NCBI GenBank assembly: GCA_030832365.1
Contig: JAURJF010000035.1
Coordinates: 1 to 9,356 of the forward strand
Direction of reading: 5' to 3'
DNA from: Candidatus Nanopelagicales bacterium
GTDB lineage: Bacteria > Actinomycetota > Actinomycetes > Nanopelagicales > Nanopelagicaceae
DNA: 9,356 bases
In this document: positions 1 to 6,958 of the stretch, piece after piece
Layout: the number at the start of each line of letters is the position of its first letter
How positions within the stretch are numbered: the first letter of the stretch is position 1
The notes under the pieces: generated by a model
The model's input: only the letters and a program-made list of their open reading frames with translations
What the model was told of the DNA's origin: nothing
The model's database searches: none
Position numbers and translations under genes: made by a program

Positions 1-774
1 TAGGACAATTACTTGGCTATCACTATTAAGGGTTGCAATTGGTCCATGCTGATAATCAGCGCTAGACATTCCTTGCACTGGAATGTAGCTAGTTTCTTGA
101 ATCTTTAGGGCAAGCTCTTTGGCATTGGCATATGCATAGCCCCGCCCGATAACAACAATTTCTCTCTTAGCATCGAGGGAGTTGGCAAAACTATCTACCT
201 CGCTTAAGTTGGCTATGCACTTTTTGGATGAATCAACTAGATGTGACCTTACTTCTCTCTTATTGCCAATCCAGCTATCAACTAATAGTAATGAGGCTAG
301 GAGCTCAGCTGAATAACTCTTGGTAGCAGCAACAGCAATTTCAGGCCCAGCGGATAGATCTATATGAATATTGCCAGCTTTTGCTAAAGGAGAATCTGAA
401 TTATTAGTCATAGCGATTAGAAGCGCTCCGCCTTCTTTTGAGGCGCTTGCAAATGCGAGAAGATCTGGGGATTTTCCGCTCTGACTCAAGGCAACTACTA
501 AGGTGTTCTTAAAATCAAATTTAGCGCCATAGATTGAGACAGATGAAGGTGAAGCAAGACCAACTGGCAGCCCCAACTTAACTTCAATTAAAAACTTTAA
601 ATAATGCCCGGCGTTATCTGAGGTTCCTCGTGCCAAGATGATTACATTTGAAATATTTCTTGCTTTTATCTTTTCTGCTGCTTGTTGAAATTGTGCTTCA
701 GAATTTATAAGTCTTGAGAAAACATCAGGGGTCTCAGAAATCTCTGAATACATCTTAAAATCTTTTACCTTCAT
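1..774 (-). CDS. SIS-domain sugar-phosphate isomerase/deaminase, NagB-II (AgaS)-like, C-terminus cut by window edge
   Basis: I translated this reading frame by hand; it runs open from ATG at 774 to position 1 (258 codons) with no stop, so the C-terminus lies outside the window. It resembles the isomerase half of GlmS with no glutaminase domain. The first SIS domain has RGTSDNAGHY (R49-Y58), the phosphate-binding SQSGKSPD (S97-D104) and AGPEIAVAATKSY (A142-Y154). The second SIS domain begins near residue 205 and has KIQETSY with E227 and YQHGP with H243, matching the catalytic Glu and His regions of GlmS. The opening 'MYSEISETP' block is typical of NagB-II proteins, which deaminate glucosamine-6-phosphate to fructose-6-phosphate and ammonia. 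Families of this type are about 330-390 residues, so roughly the last quarter is missing. It starts 7 nt after the cupin stop with no clear Shine-Dalgarno, suggesting translational coupling. The nearby GlcNAc-disaccharide locus supports the amino-sugar role; other SIS sugar-phosphate substrates remain possible. Confidence 0.85.
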   Translation of the reverse strand, partial: MKVKDFKMYSEISETPDVFSRLINSEAQFQQAAEKIKARNISNVIILARGTSDNAGHYLKFLIEVKLGLPVGLASPSSVSIYGAKFDFKNTLVVALSQSGKSPDLLAFASASKEGGALLIAMTNNSDSPLAKAGNIHIDLSAGPEIAVAATKSYSAELLASLLLVDSWIGNKREVRSHLVDSSKKCIANLSEVDSFANSLDAKREIVVIGRGYAYANAKELALKIQETSYIPVQGMSSADYQHGPIATLNSDSQVIVL

Positions 775-781
775 TTATCTA

Positions 782-1123
782 TCAACGCCCAAAATCATCT
801 TCGATACGTTCAATGTCATCTTCCCCAAAATAAGTTCCAGTTTGGACTTCAATAAAGACCACATCGCTATCTCCAATATTTGCGATTCGATGCAAGCTTC
901 CAGCAGGAATGTCCAGACTATCGCCCGCGCCAAGTGATGAAATTACGCCATTGATGGTCACCTGCGCATTACCTGAAACTATAAACCAATGTTCAGAGCG
1001 CTTCTGGTGGCGCTGATAGGAAAGGCGCTTTCCTGGACTAACCCAGATGCACTTCACCTTATGAGATGGGCTCTCCTGCAAGACTTCATAGCGACCCCAA
1101 GGGCGATCTGATTTTTCTAGCAC
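782..1123 (-). CDS. Stand-alone cupin, mannose-6-phosphate isomerase type II-like
   Basis: This 113-residue single-domain protein corresponds to the C-terminal cupin of bifunctional ManC/type II mannose-6-phosphate isomerases. Recognisable parts are RPWGRYEVL (R7-L15), GKRLSYQRHQKRSEHW (31-46), SGNAQVTING (50-59), the IPAG turn with H78, and the closing EVQTGTYFGEDDIERIEDDFGR-type tail (92-113). The expected activity is interconversion of sugar-6-phosphates such as mannose-6-P and fructose-6-P, in the cytoplasm. Usual cupin metal ligands are HxH, a Glu and a later His; H39, E44 and H78 are present, but the second His of HxH appears to be K41. The start is GTG at 1123, the only start codon before the conserved RPWG block, with a -10-like TAGAAT exactly 6 nt upstream and no convincing Shine-Dalgarno. 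It is the first gene of a unit with the downstream SIS gene. Family assignment is firm; substrate is not. Confidence 0.85.
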   Translation of the reverse strand: MLEKSDRPWGRYEVLQESPSHKVKCIWVSPGKRLSYQRHQKRSEHWFIVSGNAQVTINGVISSLGAGDSLDIPAGSLHRIANIGDSDVVFIEVQTGTYFGEDDIERIEDDFGR

Positions 1124-1129
1124 CTTCGT

Positions 1130-1135
1130 ATTCTA
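1130..1135 (-). promoter_or_regulatory. -10 element of a likely leaderless promoter for the cupin-SIS unit
   Basis: On the minus strand TAGAAT matches five of six bases of TATAAT and is followed by six bases (ACGAAG) and then the GTG start. A transcript starting at about the usual distance from a -10 box would begin at or next to the start codon, giving a leaderless mRNA, which is common in Actinobacteria. I see no good -35 hexamer at 16-18 bp, so the call rests on the -10 box and its spacing. Confidence 0.45.
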
Positions 1136-1153
1136 GTAGGTGAGCAAAATCGT

Positions 1154-1159
1154 TAGGCT
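1154..1159 (+). promoter_or_regulatory. -10 element of a likely leaderless promoter for xylA-xylB
   Basis: TAGGCT fits the loose actinobacterial pattern TANNNT and is followed by six bases (CATCCC) and then the xylA ATG, the same geometry as on the opposite strand for the cupin gene. The upstream region has only a weak AGG as a possible Shine-Dalgarno, which overlaps this box. No clear -35 is visible, so confidence is moderate to low. Confidence 0.35.
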
Positions 1160-1165
1160 CATCCC

Positions 1166-2317
1166 ATGAGAAATCCAACACCAGCAGATAAATTCACATT
1201 CGGCCTTTGGACTGTTGGGTGGCAAGCCCGCGATCCATTTGGAGATGCCACTAGAGCAGCCCTTGATCCAATTCGCACAGTTAGTGAGTTAGCAAAGCGC
1301 GGGGCATATGGAGTCACATTCCATGATGATGACTTAATTCCATTTGGTTCATCAACATCAGATCGCGCAGCACATATTGCTCGTTTCAAAAAAGCACTTG
1401 ATGAAAATGGGATGAAAGTTCCGATGGCAACAACCAATTTATTTAGCCATCCTGTTTTTAAGGATGGAGCATTTACTTCTAACAATAGAGATATTCGCAG
1501 GTATGCAATAAGAAAAGTAATGACAAATATTGAATTAGCTGTAGAGCTAGGCGCACATACCTATGTTTGCTGGGGCGGACGCGAGGGAGCAGAGACTGAT
1601 ATTGGTAAGGACCCAGTTATAGCGCTTGAGAGAATGCGTGAAGCTTTTAATATTCTTGGTCAATTTGTTATTGATAAAGGCTATGACATTAAGTTTGCAA
1701 TGGAGCCAAAACCGAATGAACCTCGCGGCGATATCTTCCTTCCAACTATTGGTCATGCGCTCGCCTTTATTAATTCTCTTGCTCATCCAGAATTAGTTGG
1801 ACTAAATCCTGAAGTTGGCCATGAGCAGATGGCAGGACTGAATTTTGTTCATGGAATCGGACAAGCCCTATTCCATAAAAAACTCTTTCATATTGATTTA
1901 AATGGCCAGCATGGCCCTAAATTCGACCAAGATTTAGTCTTTGGCCATGGCGATCTCAAATCTGCCTTCTTCCTTGTTGATCTGCTGGAGCGCTATAACT
2001 ATGAAGGTCCTAAGCATTTTGATTACAAACCAATGAGAACTGAAAGCGATGATGGTGTCTGGGCTTCGGCAACTGCAAATATGCGTACCTACATAATCTT
2101 GCAGGAGAGAGCAAAAGCATTTAGAGCTGATCCAAGAACTGCTGCAGCTCTTGAGAAATCAGGGGTTAATGAGCTGCTTCAACCTACCCTTGCAAAGGGT
2201 GAGGGCTGGAAAGAGATTGCAGGAGAGAGTTTTGATGTCGAGGCCGCAGGAAAGCGCGGCTATCACTATGAAGAACTTGATCAGCTAGCCCTGGAATATC
2301 TAATCGGTGTTTACTAG
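1166..2317 (+). CDS. xylA: Xylose isomerase (class I, actinobacterial type)
   Basis: It converts D-xylose to D-xylulose (and glucose to fructose) in the cytoplasm as a metal-dependent TIM-barrel tetramer. The 383-residue sequence aligns by eye along its whole length with the Streptomyces enzyme, shifted by one residue. The catalytic pair H53 and D56 sits in TFHDDD. Metal ligands E180 and K182 are in MEPKPNEP, E216 and H219 in NPEVGHE, D244 in HIDLNG, D254 and D256 in KFDQDL, and D286 in HFDYKP. Substrate-pocket aromatics W15, F93 and W136 and the intersubunit F25 are also present, so the enzyme should be active. The ATG at 1166 gives the family-typical N-terminus. The gene is followed after 5 nt by xylB and is divergent from the cupin gene. 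No xylose-specific transporter or XylR-type regulator is seen beside it. Confidence 0.97.
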   Translation: MRNPTPADKFTFGLWTVGWQARDPFGDATRAALDPIRTVSELAKRGAYGVTFHDDDLIPFGSSTSDRAAHIARFKKALDENGMKVPMATTNLFSHPVFKDGAFTSNNRDIRRYAIRKVMTNIELAVELGAHTYVCWGGREGAETDIGKDPVIALERMREAFNILGQFVIDKGYDIKFAMEPKPNEPRGDIFLPTIGHALAFINSLAHPELVGLNPEVGHEQMAGLNFVHGIGQALFHKKLFHIDLNGQHGPKFDQDLVFGHGDLKSAFFLVDLLERYNYEGPKHFDYKPMRTESDDGVWASATANMRTYIILQERAKAFRADPRTAAALEKSGVNELLQPTLAKGEGWKEIAGESFDVEAAGKRGYHYEELDQLALEYLIGVY

Positions 2318-2322
2318 AAACT

Positions 2323-3708
2323 ATGCCGATAGTTGCAGGTGTTGATTCCTCAACCCAATCAGTAAAAGTTGTTCTGCGAGATGCTGATAGTGGTGAATTA
2401 GTTGCATCAACTTCAAGACCGCATCCAGATGGAAGTGAAGTTAACCCGCAGCATTGGTGGAAGGCTCTCTCAGAGGCTCTTGATGAGTTAAGTTCTCATA
2501 AGATTTCAGCGATTTCAATTGCTGGTCAGCAACACGGCATGATTGCACTTGATAAAGATGGGGCAGTAATTCGAGATGCCCTCCTCTGGAATGACACTCG
2601 CTCAGATAAGGCGGCCGAAGATTTAAATAGAGAGATTCCAGATATTGCGCTTCGCACTGGTTCTCAATTAGTTGCCTCATTTACTGCATCAAAGGTGAGA
2701 TGGCTTGCAGATAGTGAGAAAGCAAATGCAAATAGAGTTGCTGCGATTGCTCTTCCTCATGATTGGCTCTCTTGGAAACTTTCGGGTGCTAAGTCGATAG
2801 AGACCTTATTTACTGATCGCTCTGATGCATCTGGCACCGGATATTTTGATTCAAGAAAAAACGAGTATTGCCTAGATATTCTGGCAACAGCAATAAGAAC
2901 CAATCAGGAAATCATCTTGCCAAAAATCATTGCGCCAAATCAATTTGGAGCAACTAGCACTAATTCAATCCCGATAGCTGCTGGAGCTGGAGATAATGCA
3001 GGTGCGGCCCTTGGTTTAGGTGCATCATTAGGTGATTTAGTTATTTCACTTGGAACCAGTGGCACAGCTTTTGCTATTTCAAAGAGTTCAACTCATGACT
3101 CATCGGGCGAAGTTGCAGGCTTTGCAGATGCTACGGGCAATTTTCTTCCTCTTGCTTGCACCTTAAACGCTGCAAAAATCTTTAACACAGTTGCCAAAAG
3201 TCTTTCGCTCTCCTTTGAAGAATTTAGCTCCCTTGCTCTCTCTGCAAAAGTTGGAGCAGAGGGTCTAAGAATCATTCCTCACTTTGATGGCGAGCGGACT
3301 CCCAACAAGCCAAGTGCTAAAGGCTCTTTTCATGGAATAACGCATAGTAATTTCACAAAAGAGAATATGGCACGCGCCTCTATCGAAGGCGTTATCGCTG
3401 GAATGATTTATGCCGCAAAGGCTGTGGAGAGACAAGGTGTTAGTTATTCCAGGATTTTACTAATTGGAGGAGCTGCTAAGAATTCTGCAGTACAGCAGAT
3501 ATCTGCTGATTTGTTTGGAAGAACCATTCACATTCCGCCAATCGGTGAGTACGTGGCTGATGGAGCAGCGAAACAAGCAGCCTGGGCTTTAAGTGGTAAG
3601 GACGAAGTGCCTAGTTGGTCTCTTGGTGAAGTAAAGGAAATATCTCCTAAAGCAAGAATCGATGGCGTTATAGATAGCTACTTTGAACTTATCTCTTTGA
3701 GCCGTTAG
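2323..3708 (+). CDS. xylB: Xylulokinase (FGGY carbohydrate kinase family)
   Basis: It phosphorylates D-xylulose with ATP to xylulose-5-phosphate, which feeds the pentose phosphate pathway. The N-terminal domain opens with the phosphate-binding GVDSSTQSVK (6-15, D8). The sugar-binding part has GQQHGM (68-73) and LLWNDTRS (87-94). The C-terminal actin-like domain has the catalytic Asp in GAGDNAG (D224), SLGTSGTAF (242-250) and the adenosine-binding LIGGAAKNS (380-388). At 461 residues it is slightly shorter than the usual 480-500, but no core motif is missing. The ATG lies 5 nt after the xylA stop without a strong Shine-Dalgarno, so translation is probably coupled to xylA. Its last 20 bp are shared with the convergent glycosidase gene. 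FGGY kinases vary in substrate, but pairing with xylA makes xylulose the best call. Confidence 0.94.
   Translation: MPIVAGVDSSTQSVKVVLRDADSGELVASTSRPHPDGSEVNPQHWWKALSEALDELSSHKISAISIAGQQHGMIALDKDGAVIRDALLWNDTRSDKAAEDLNREIPDIALRTGSQLVASFTASKVRWLADSEKANANRVAAIALPHDWLSWKLSGAKSIETLFTDRSDASGTGYFDSRKNEYCLDILATAIRTNQEIILPKIIAPNQFGATSTNSIPIAAGAGDNAGAALGLGASLGDLVISLGTSGTAFAISKSSTHDSSGEVAGFADATGNFLPLACTLNAAKIFNTVAKSLSLSFEEFSSLALSAKVGAEGLRIIPHFDGERTPNKPSAKGSFHGITHSNFTKENMARASIEGVIAGMIYAAKAVERQGVSYSRILLIGGAAKNSAVQQISADLFGRTIHIPPIGEYVADGAAKQAAWALSGKDEVPSWSLGEVKEISPKARIDGVIDSYFELISLSR
3689..3708. other. 20-bp convergent overlap of xylB and GH3 gene ends
   Basis: The last seven codons of xylB on the plus strand and of the GH3 gene on the minus strand share the same 20 bp, with xylB ending in TAG at 3706-3708 and the GH3 gene in TAA complementary to 3689-3691. 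There is no intergenic space and no visible hairpin plus T-run terminator for either operon, so the two transcripts must run into each other's coding sequence. Confidence 0.9.
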
Positions 3709-5134
3709 AGCTTTCTTTCAGAAAAGTAACCGCTATTTCTGAAGCAAGCGCACTTGATCCAAAAGTTCTAATGATATTTTTAGGATTAAAGCCCCAGGTT
3801 GGCCATCCCATGTCAACAAATATTGCATCTGGCCTGCTTCGATTGATTCTATCGAGAGCCACTAATATTTTGTTATCTCTAAAAGCATCTCGAAAGGCCA
3901 CGACCAGACAACCTTGAACGTGAGTTGAAAGATCGATATCACTTGATTCTAATTTAACCTTAACGCCCGCTCGCATAAAAGGCCTTCGTAATCCCCAGCC
4001 GACAAAGCCAGCCGCAATTGTTGGGTCGGCAGATAACTCGATTAAAGATATCTGATCCGTTGATATAGAGAGTTTGCCTTGATAATGAACTCCACGTTTA
4101 AACTTTGATATCTCTGGTAAGGATGCTGGAGAAAAATCTGTGGTTACTGGTGGCCTCCAGCTCCAGATTTTCTCTGCGTTATCCTCTATTGATTGACTAT
4201 TGATATCTCCCCCTTCGACGGCCTCTCGAATTGCAACCAAACTATTTTCTACAAAACTTGATTGATCATAGAGACCAGAGAAGCAGAGCAAATCTGCACC
4301 AGCTGATATTGCTCGAAGAGCTGAGATTTGAATCTTCTTTGTCCCACCAAGTGCGCCCATATCTAAAGCATCTGTAACTACTAAACCATCGAAACCAAGA
4401 TTTTTACGTAGCAACTTCCTTGTAATCAGACTTGAGCATGAAGCTGGGGAGGTAGAGTCAATCGTAGAGAGCACAATATGCCCCATCATTATTGCCTCTA
4501 CTCCATCTCCAATTCCTGAAATGAATGGCTTGAGATGGGTACTAATCAATTCATCAATTTCACCAGATAGCTGAGGTAAATCGTGATGGCTATCCTCCAA
4601 CACCCCTCCGTGGCCTGGAAAGTGCTTGATACAAGAGGCAATGCCAGCACTGCGCAAACCCTTGATTGCACTCACCACATGTCTGGCAACTAAATCTGCA
4701 TCGCTACCAAAAGACCTAACTGCAACTATTGGATTGTCGCTTTGAGTCGCAACATCAGCAACAGGAGCTAAATTCAAATCAACGCCAATGGACTTTAATA
4801 CTTTTCCTAATTCCCTAAAGGAGCTCTCTGTTAATTCCAGATCATTGCAACGCCCAAGAAGCGCAGGAGTTGGGAAGGGACTTCCTTCAGGAACAAAGAG
4901 GCGGGTTACATCACCGCCTTCCTCGTCTAAAGAGATAATAATATTTGGGGAGATAGCTCTAATCTTAAGGATTAGCTCGCGCGCTACATCTAAAGATGGA
5001 CAGTTTGAACTAAATAGGGTTATTCCTCCAAGCCCGTTTTCAAGATATTTAAAAATCCAATCAGGTATCTCAGTGCCACCAAAACCCGGAGAAAAGTGGG
5101 CCAATATTGCTTTTTCGGTACCGTTAAATTTCAT
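3689..5134 (-). CDS. GH3 beta-N-acetylhexosaminidase, NagZ/DasD type, cytoplasmic
   Basis: It should release GlcNAc from the non-reducing end of imported disaccharides such as chitobiose or peptidoglycan fragments. The TIM-barrel domain has SLDEEGGDVTR (68-78), the NagZ signature KHFPGHG (170-176) followed by the DSHHDLP loop containing the Asp-His acid/base dyad (D181, H183), and the nucleophile D255 in VVTDALDMG. A C-terminal alpha/beta domain follows from about residue 340 (FVGWGLRRPF, then FVDMGWP near 415-440), so the 481-residue protein is longer than E. coli NagZ (about 340). There is no signal peptide, so it acts inside the cell. Its ATG overlaps the permease TGA as ATGA (4 nt), making it the last gene of the transporter operon, the position of dasD in Streptomyces. 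GH3 enzymes with this dyad include Cellulomonas fimi Nag3, reported to act as a phosphorylase, so the product could be GlcNAc or GlcNAc-1-phosphate. Its 3' end overlaps xylB. Confidence 0.92.
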   Translation of the reverse strand: MKFNGTEKAILAHFSPGFGGTEIPDWIFKYLENGLGGITLFSSNCPSLDVARELILKIRAISPNIIISLDEEGGDVTRLFVPEGSPFPTPALLGRCNDLELTESSFRELGKVLKSIGVDLNLAPVADVATQSDNPIVAVRSFGSDADLVARHVVSAIKGLRSAGIASCIKHFPGHGGVLEDSHHDLPQLSGEIDELISTHLKPFISGIGDGVEAIMMGHIVLSTIDSTSPASCSSLITRKLLRKNLGFDGLVVTDALDMGALGGTKKIQISALRAISAGADLLCFSGLYDQSSFVENSLVAIREAVEGGDINSQSIEDNAEKIWSWRPPVTTDFSPASLPEISKFKRGVHYQGKLSISTDQISLIELSADPTIAAGFVGWGLRRPFMRAGVKVKLESSDIDLSTHVQGCLVVAFRDAFRDNKILVALDRINRSRPDAIFVDMGWPTWGFNPKNIIRTFGSSALASEIAVTFLKESSNGSKR

Positions 5135-5955
5135 CCTTTAACAGCTCCCGCTGTCACACCTGTAGCAATTCGCTTCTGAATCAGTGAGAAGAAAATTACA
5201 ACTGGAATAGCTGTGACTGTAGATGCCGCCATCAATGGGCCCCAATCAGTACCAGTTCTAGTTGTAAAACTAGCAAGCCAAACTGGAAGTGTTAAATTCT
5301 CTTGACTCTGCATAATTATGTAGGCCAACAAAAACTCATTCCAAGCTTGAATAAATGCAAATATTGCTGTTGCCACCAGTCCTGGAGCCATTAATGGCAA
5401 GAGAACATGGCGGTATGCCTGAACTCTCGTGCATCCATCAACTAGGGCAGCCTCTTCAATATCTGTTGGGATATTGGCTAGAAAACCCCTCAAAGTCCAA
5501 ATAGTGAAAGGCAAAATAAATGCCACATAGGTGAGCGCTAATCCTCCTATGGTGTTTGTTAGTTGGAGTCGAGTCAATAGAAGAAATAGTGGAATTATTA
5601 GAGCAGAAAGTGGAAGCATCTGCACAATTAGAAGGGTTGAGATAAAGCTCCGCTTGCCGGTAAATTTTGTGCGCGCTATTGCAACACTGGCAAAAGTTGC
5701 TAAAAAGAGTGAAATAGCAACGGTTATTAACACCACAATTAAACTATTTCGAAGACTGGAATAGAAGCCCTCTCTAGAAAAAGCATTCTGGTAATTTTCA
5801 ATGGTAAAAGATCTGGGAAAGATTGTTGGTTCAGTAGAAAGTACATCCTGACGATTCTTAAAAGATGTAGTTACCATCCAATAAACTGGAAACCCCATAA
5901 AAATGATGGCAAAAAATCCAGAGATGTTTGCAAAAATCGAACTCCTTTTATGCAT
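5131..5955 (-). CDS. Sugar ABC transporter permease, CUT1/MalG family (DasC-like)
   Basis: This is the second membrane subunit of the sugar importer. From the ATG at 5955 it has 274 residues, typical for MalG-type permeases, with about six hydrophobic segments: near 7-29, 71-93, 105-127, 134-155, 188-212 and 241-261. The ATPase-contacting EAA loop is clear at 167-187 (E168, A169, A170, D173, G174, P187). The C-terminus RIATGVTAGAVKG is a common CUT1 ending. A longer reading begins at GTG 6003, but ATG 5955 is preferred: it is preceded by TTGGGGATAACA, giving a GGGG-type Shine-Dalgarno, it overlaps the upstream permease gene by 8 nt as expected for coupling, and the extra 16 residues look like read-through of the previous gene. 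It is followed by the GH3 gene with a 4-nt overlap. The specific sugar is inferred from the neighbours. Confidence 0.93.
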   Translation of the reverse strand: MHKRSSIFANISGFFAIIFMGFPVYWMVTTSFKNRQDVLSTEPTIFPRSFTIENYQNAFSREGFYSSLRNSLIVVLITVAISLFLATFASVAIARTKFTGKRSFISTLLIVQMLPLSALIIPLFLLLTRLQLTNTIGGLALTYVAFILPFTIWTLRGFLANIPTDIEEAALVDGCTRVQAYRHVLLPLMAPGLVATAIFAFIQAWNEFLLAYIIMQSQENLTLPVWLASFTTRTGTDWGPLMAASTVTAIPVVIFFSLIQKRIATGVTAGAVKG

Positions 5956-6865
5956 TGTTATCCCCAATTTGAACCATCTTCTTGATGTAGAACCAAGTGA
6001 CACCCAATAAGGAGAAGATCATCAGGAGGGCAATGGCAGCGCCCATTCCATATTCACTTAAACCAAAGGACTTTTCAAAGGCGTAAATTGCCATGGTGTA
6101 ATACTCCGAGGCCGGTCGGTTATCAAGTAGGACCCAAATTTGGGTAAAGACTTGAAAGTCCCAGATGATTGATAGGCTAATAAGAATCACATAAATTGGA
6201 AGCAATATTGGAAGGATTACAGATCTAAATATTTGCCTGGAGTTGGCTCCATCAATAGCTGCTGCCTCCAAGAGCTCCTTTGGAACTTGGGTTAAAGCCG
6301 CGTAAATGCTAATTGTTATGAATGGAATAGCGCCCCAAACTACAACTCCTCCAATAATTGAAAACCCTGAGAAGGTATTGGTGAACCAATTACGTTGTGC
6401 AAAGTCAAAACCTAGACGATTTATAGTTGAAGTGATGATGCTAAATTCAAAGGAGAACATCCACTTCCAAATTGAAATGCCAACTAGTGCAGGTATTGCC
6501 CAAACCAGAATTAGGGTGGTATTTAAAAGCCATCGAAGTATGGTGTTCATTCGAAGCATTAAGTGGGCCAGCCAGGCACCGATTACTATTGAAGCTGCAA
6601 CCATGGCAAATGTAAAAATAAATGTTCTACGTAGGACTATCCAGAACTCTGGGTCTTTTAGCAGTGCTTGAAAGTTTTCAAAGCCAACCCAAGTTGGAAT
6701 TCCAGAGACAATTTCTGCAAGGCCAAACTGCTGAAAACTTAAGGTTATAAGTCGAAATACTGGGAAGCCCAAGATGAGAAGAATTACAGCCAGAGCAGGA
6801 GTAATTAAGAGATAGGGCCATAAATTCTTTTTTGGCCGTAGTCTTAATTTTGTTGCGCTAGACAT
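5948..6865 (-). CDS. Sugar ABC transporter permease, CUT1/MalF family (DasB-like)
   Basis: This is the first membrane subunit of the importer. It has 305 residues, with a short basic cytoplasmic N-terminus (KLRLRPKK), then hydrophobic segments near 17-40, 79-101, 112-133, 165-188, 218-240 and 273-294. The EAA loop that docks the ATPase lies at 199-222 (E200, A201, A202, D205, G206, P219). The ATG at 6865 is preceded by GAGGT with a short spacing, a reasonable Shine-Dalgarno. It follows the binding-protein gene after a 93-bp gap that contains a strong hairpin and overlaps the next permease by 8 nt. No ATPase gene is present, so the pair probably uses a shared MsiK-like ATPase encoded elsewhere, as known for Streptomyces DasABC. 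Confidence 0.93.
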   Translation of the reverse strand: MSSATKLRLRPKKNLWPYLLITPALAVILLILGFPVFRLITLSFQQFGLAEIVSGIPTWVGFENFQALLKDPEFWIVLRRTFIFTFAMVAASIVIGAWLAHLMLRMNTILRWLLNTTLILVWAIPALVGISIWKWMFSFEFSIITSTINRLGFDFAQRNWFTNTFSGFSIIGGVVVWGAIPFITISIYAALTQVPKELLEAAAIDGANSRQIFRSVILPILLPIYVILISLSIIWDFQVFTQIWVLLDNRPASEYYTMAIYAFEKSFGLSEYGMGAAIALLMIFSLLGVTWFYIKKMVQIGDNNA

Positions 6866-6897
6866 AAGACCTCAAACCTACTTCCCAATAAATGAGT

Positions 6898-6931
6898 GGA
6901 GAGTGGAGCGCCCTCGACGCTACCACTCTCC
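6898..6931 (-). promoter_or_regulatory. Intercistronic RNA hairpin between binding-protein and permease genes
   Basis: The arm at 6898-6910 (GGAGAGTGGAGCG) pairs with 6918-6931, leaving one bulged base at 6922 and a 7-base loop (6911-6917). This makes a 9+4 bp GC-rich stem 28 nt past the binding-protein stop and about 30 nt before the permease start. On the transcribed strand no U-run follows it, so it is not a classic terminator. In many sugar ABC operons such a structure protects the binding-protein mRNA and lowers expression of the membrane subunits, as in malE-malF. That role is inferred here from position and structure. Confidence 0.7.
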
Positions 6932-6958
6932 TCATACCTCGTTAGGAGTTTTTTACTG

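Noticed and set aside
3612..3625. TTGGTCTCTTGGTG in xylB as a second DasR-like operator
   Set aside because: Only the left half-site matches; it is not palindromic and lies inside coding sequence far from any promoter.
5956..6003. Longer permease reading from GTG 6003
   Set aside because: It adds 16 residues translated from the overlapping upstream permease gene; ATG 5955 has a GGGG Shine-Dalgarno and gives the family-typical N-terminus.
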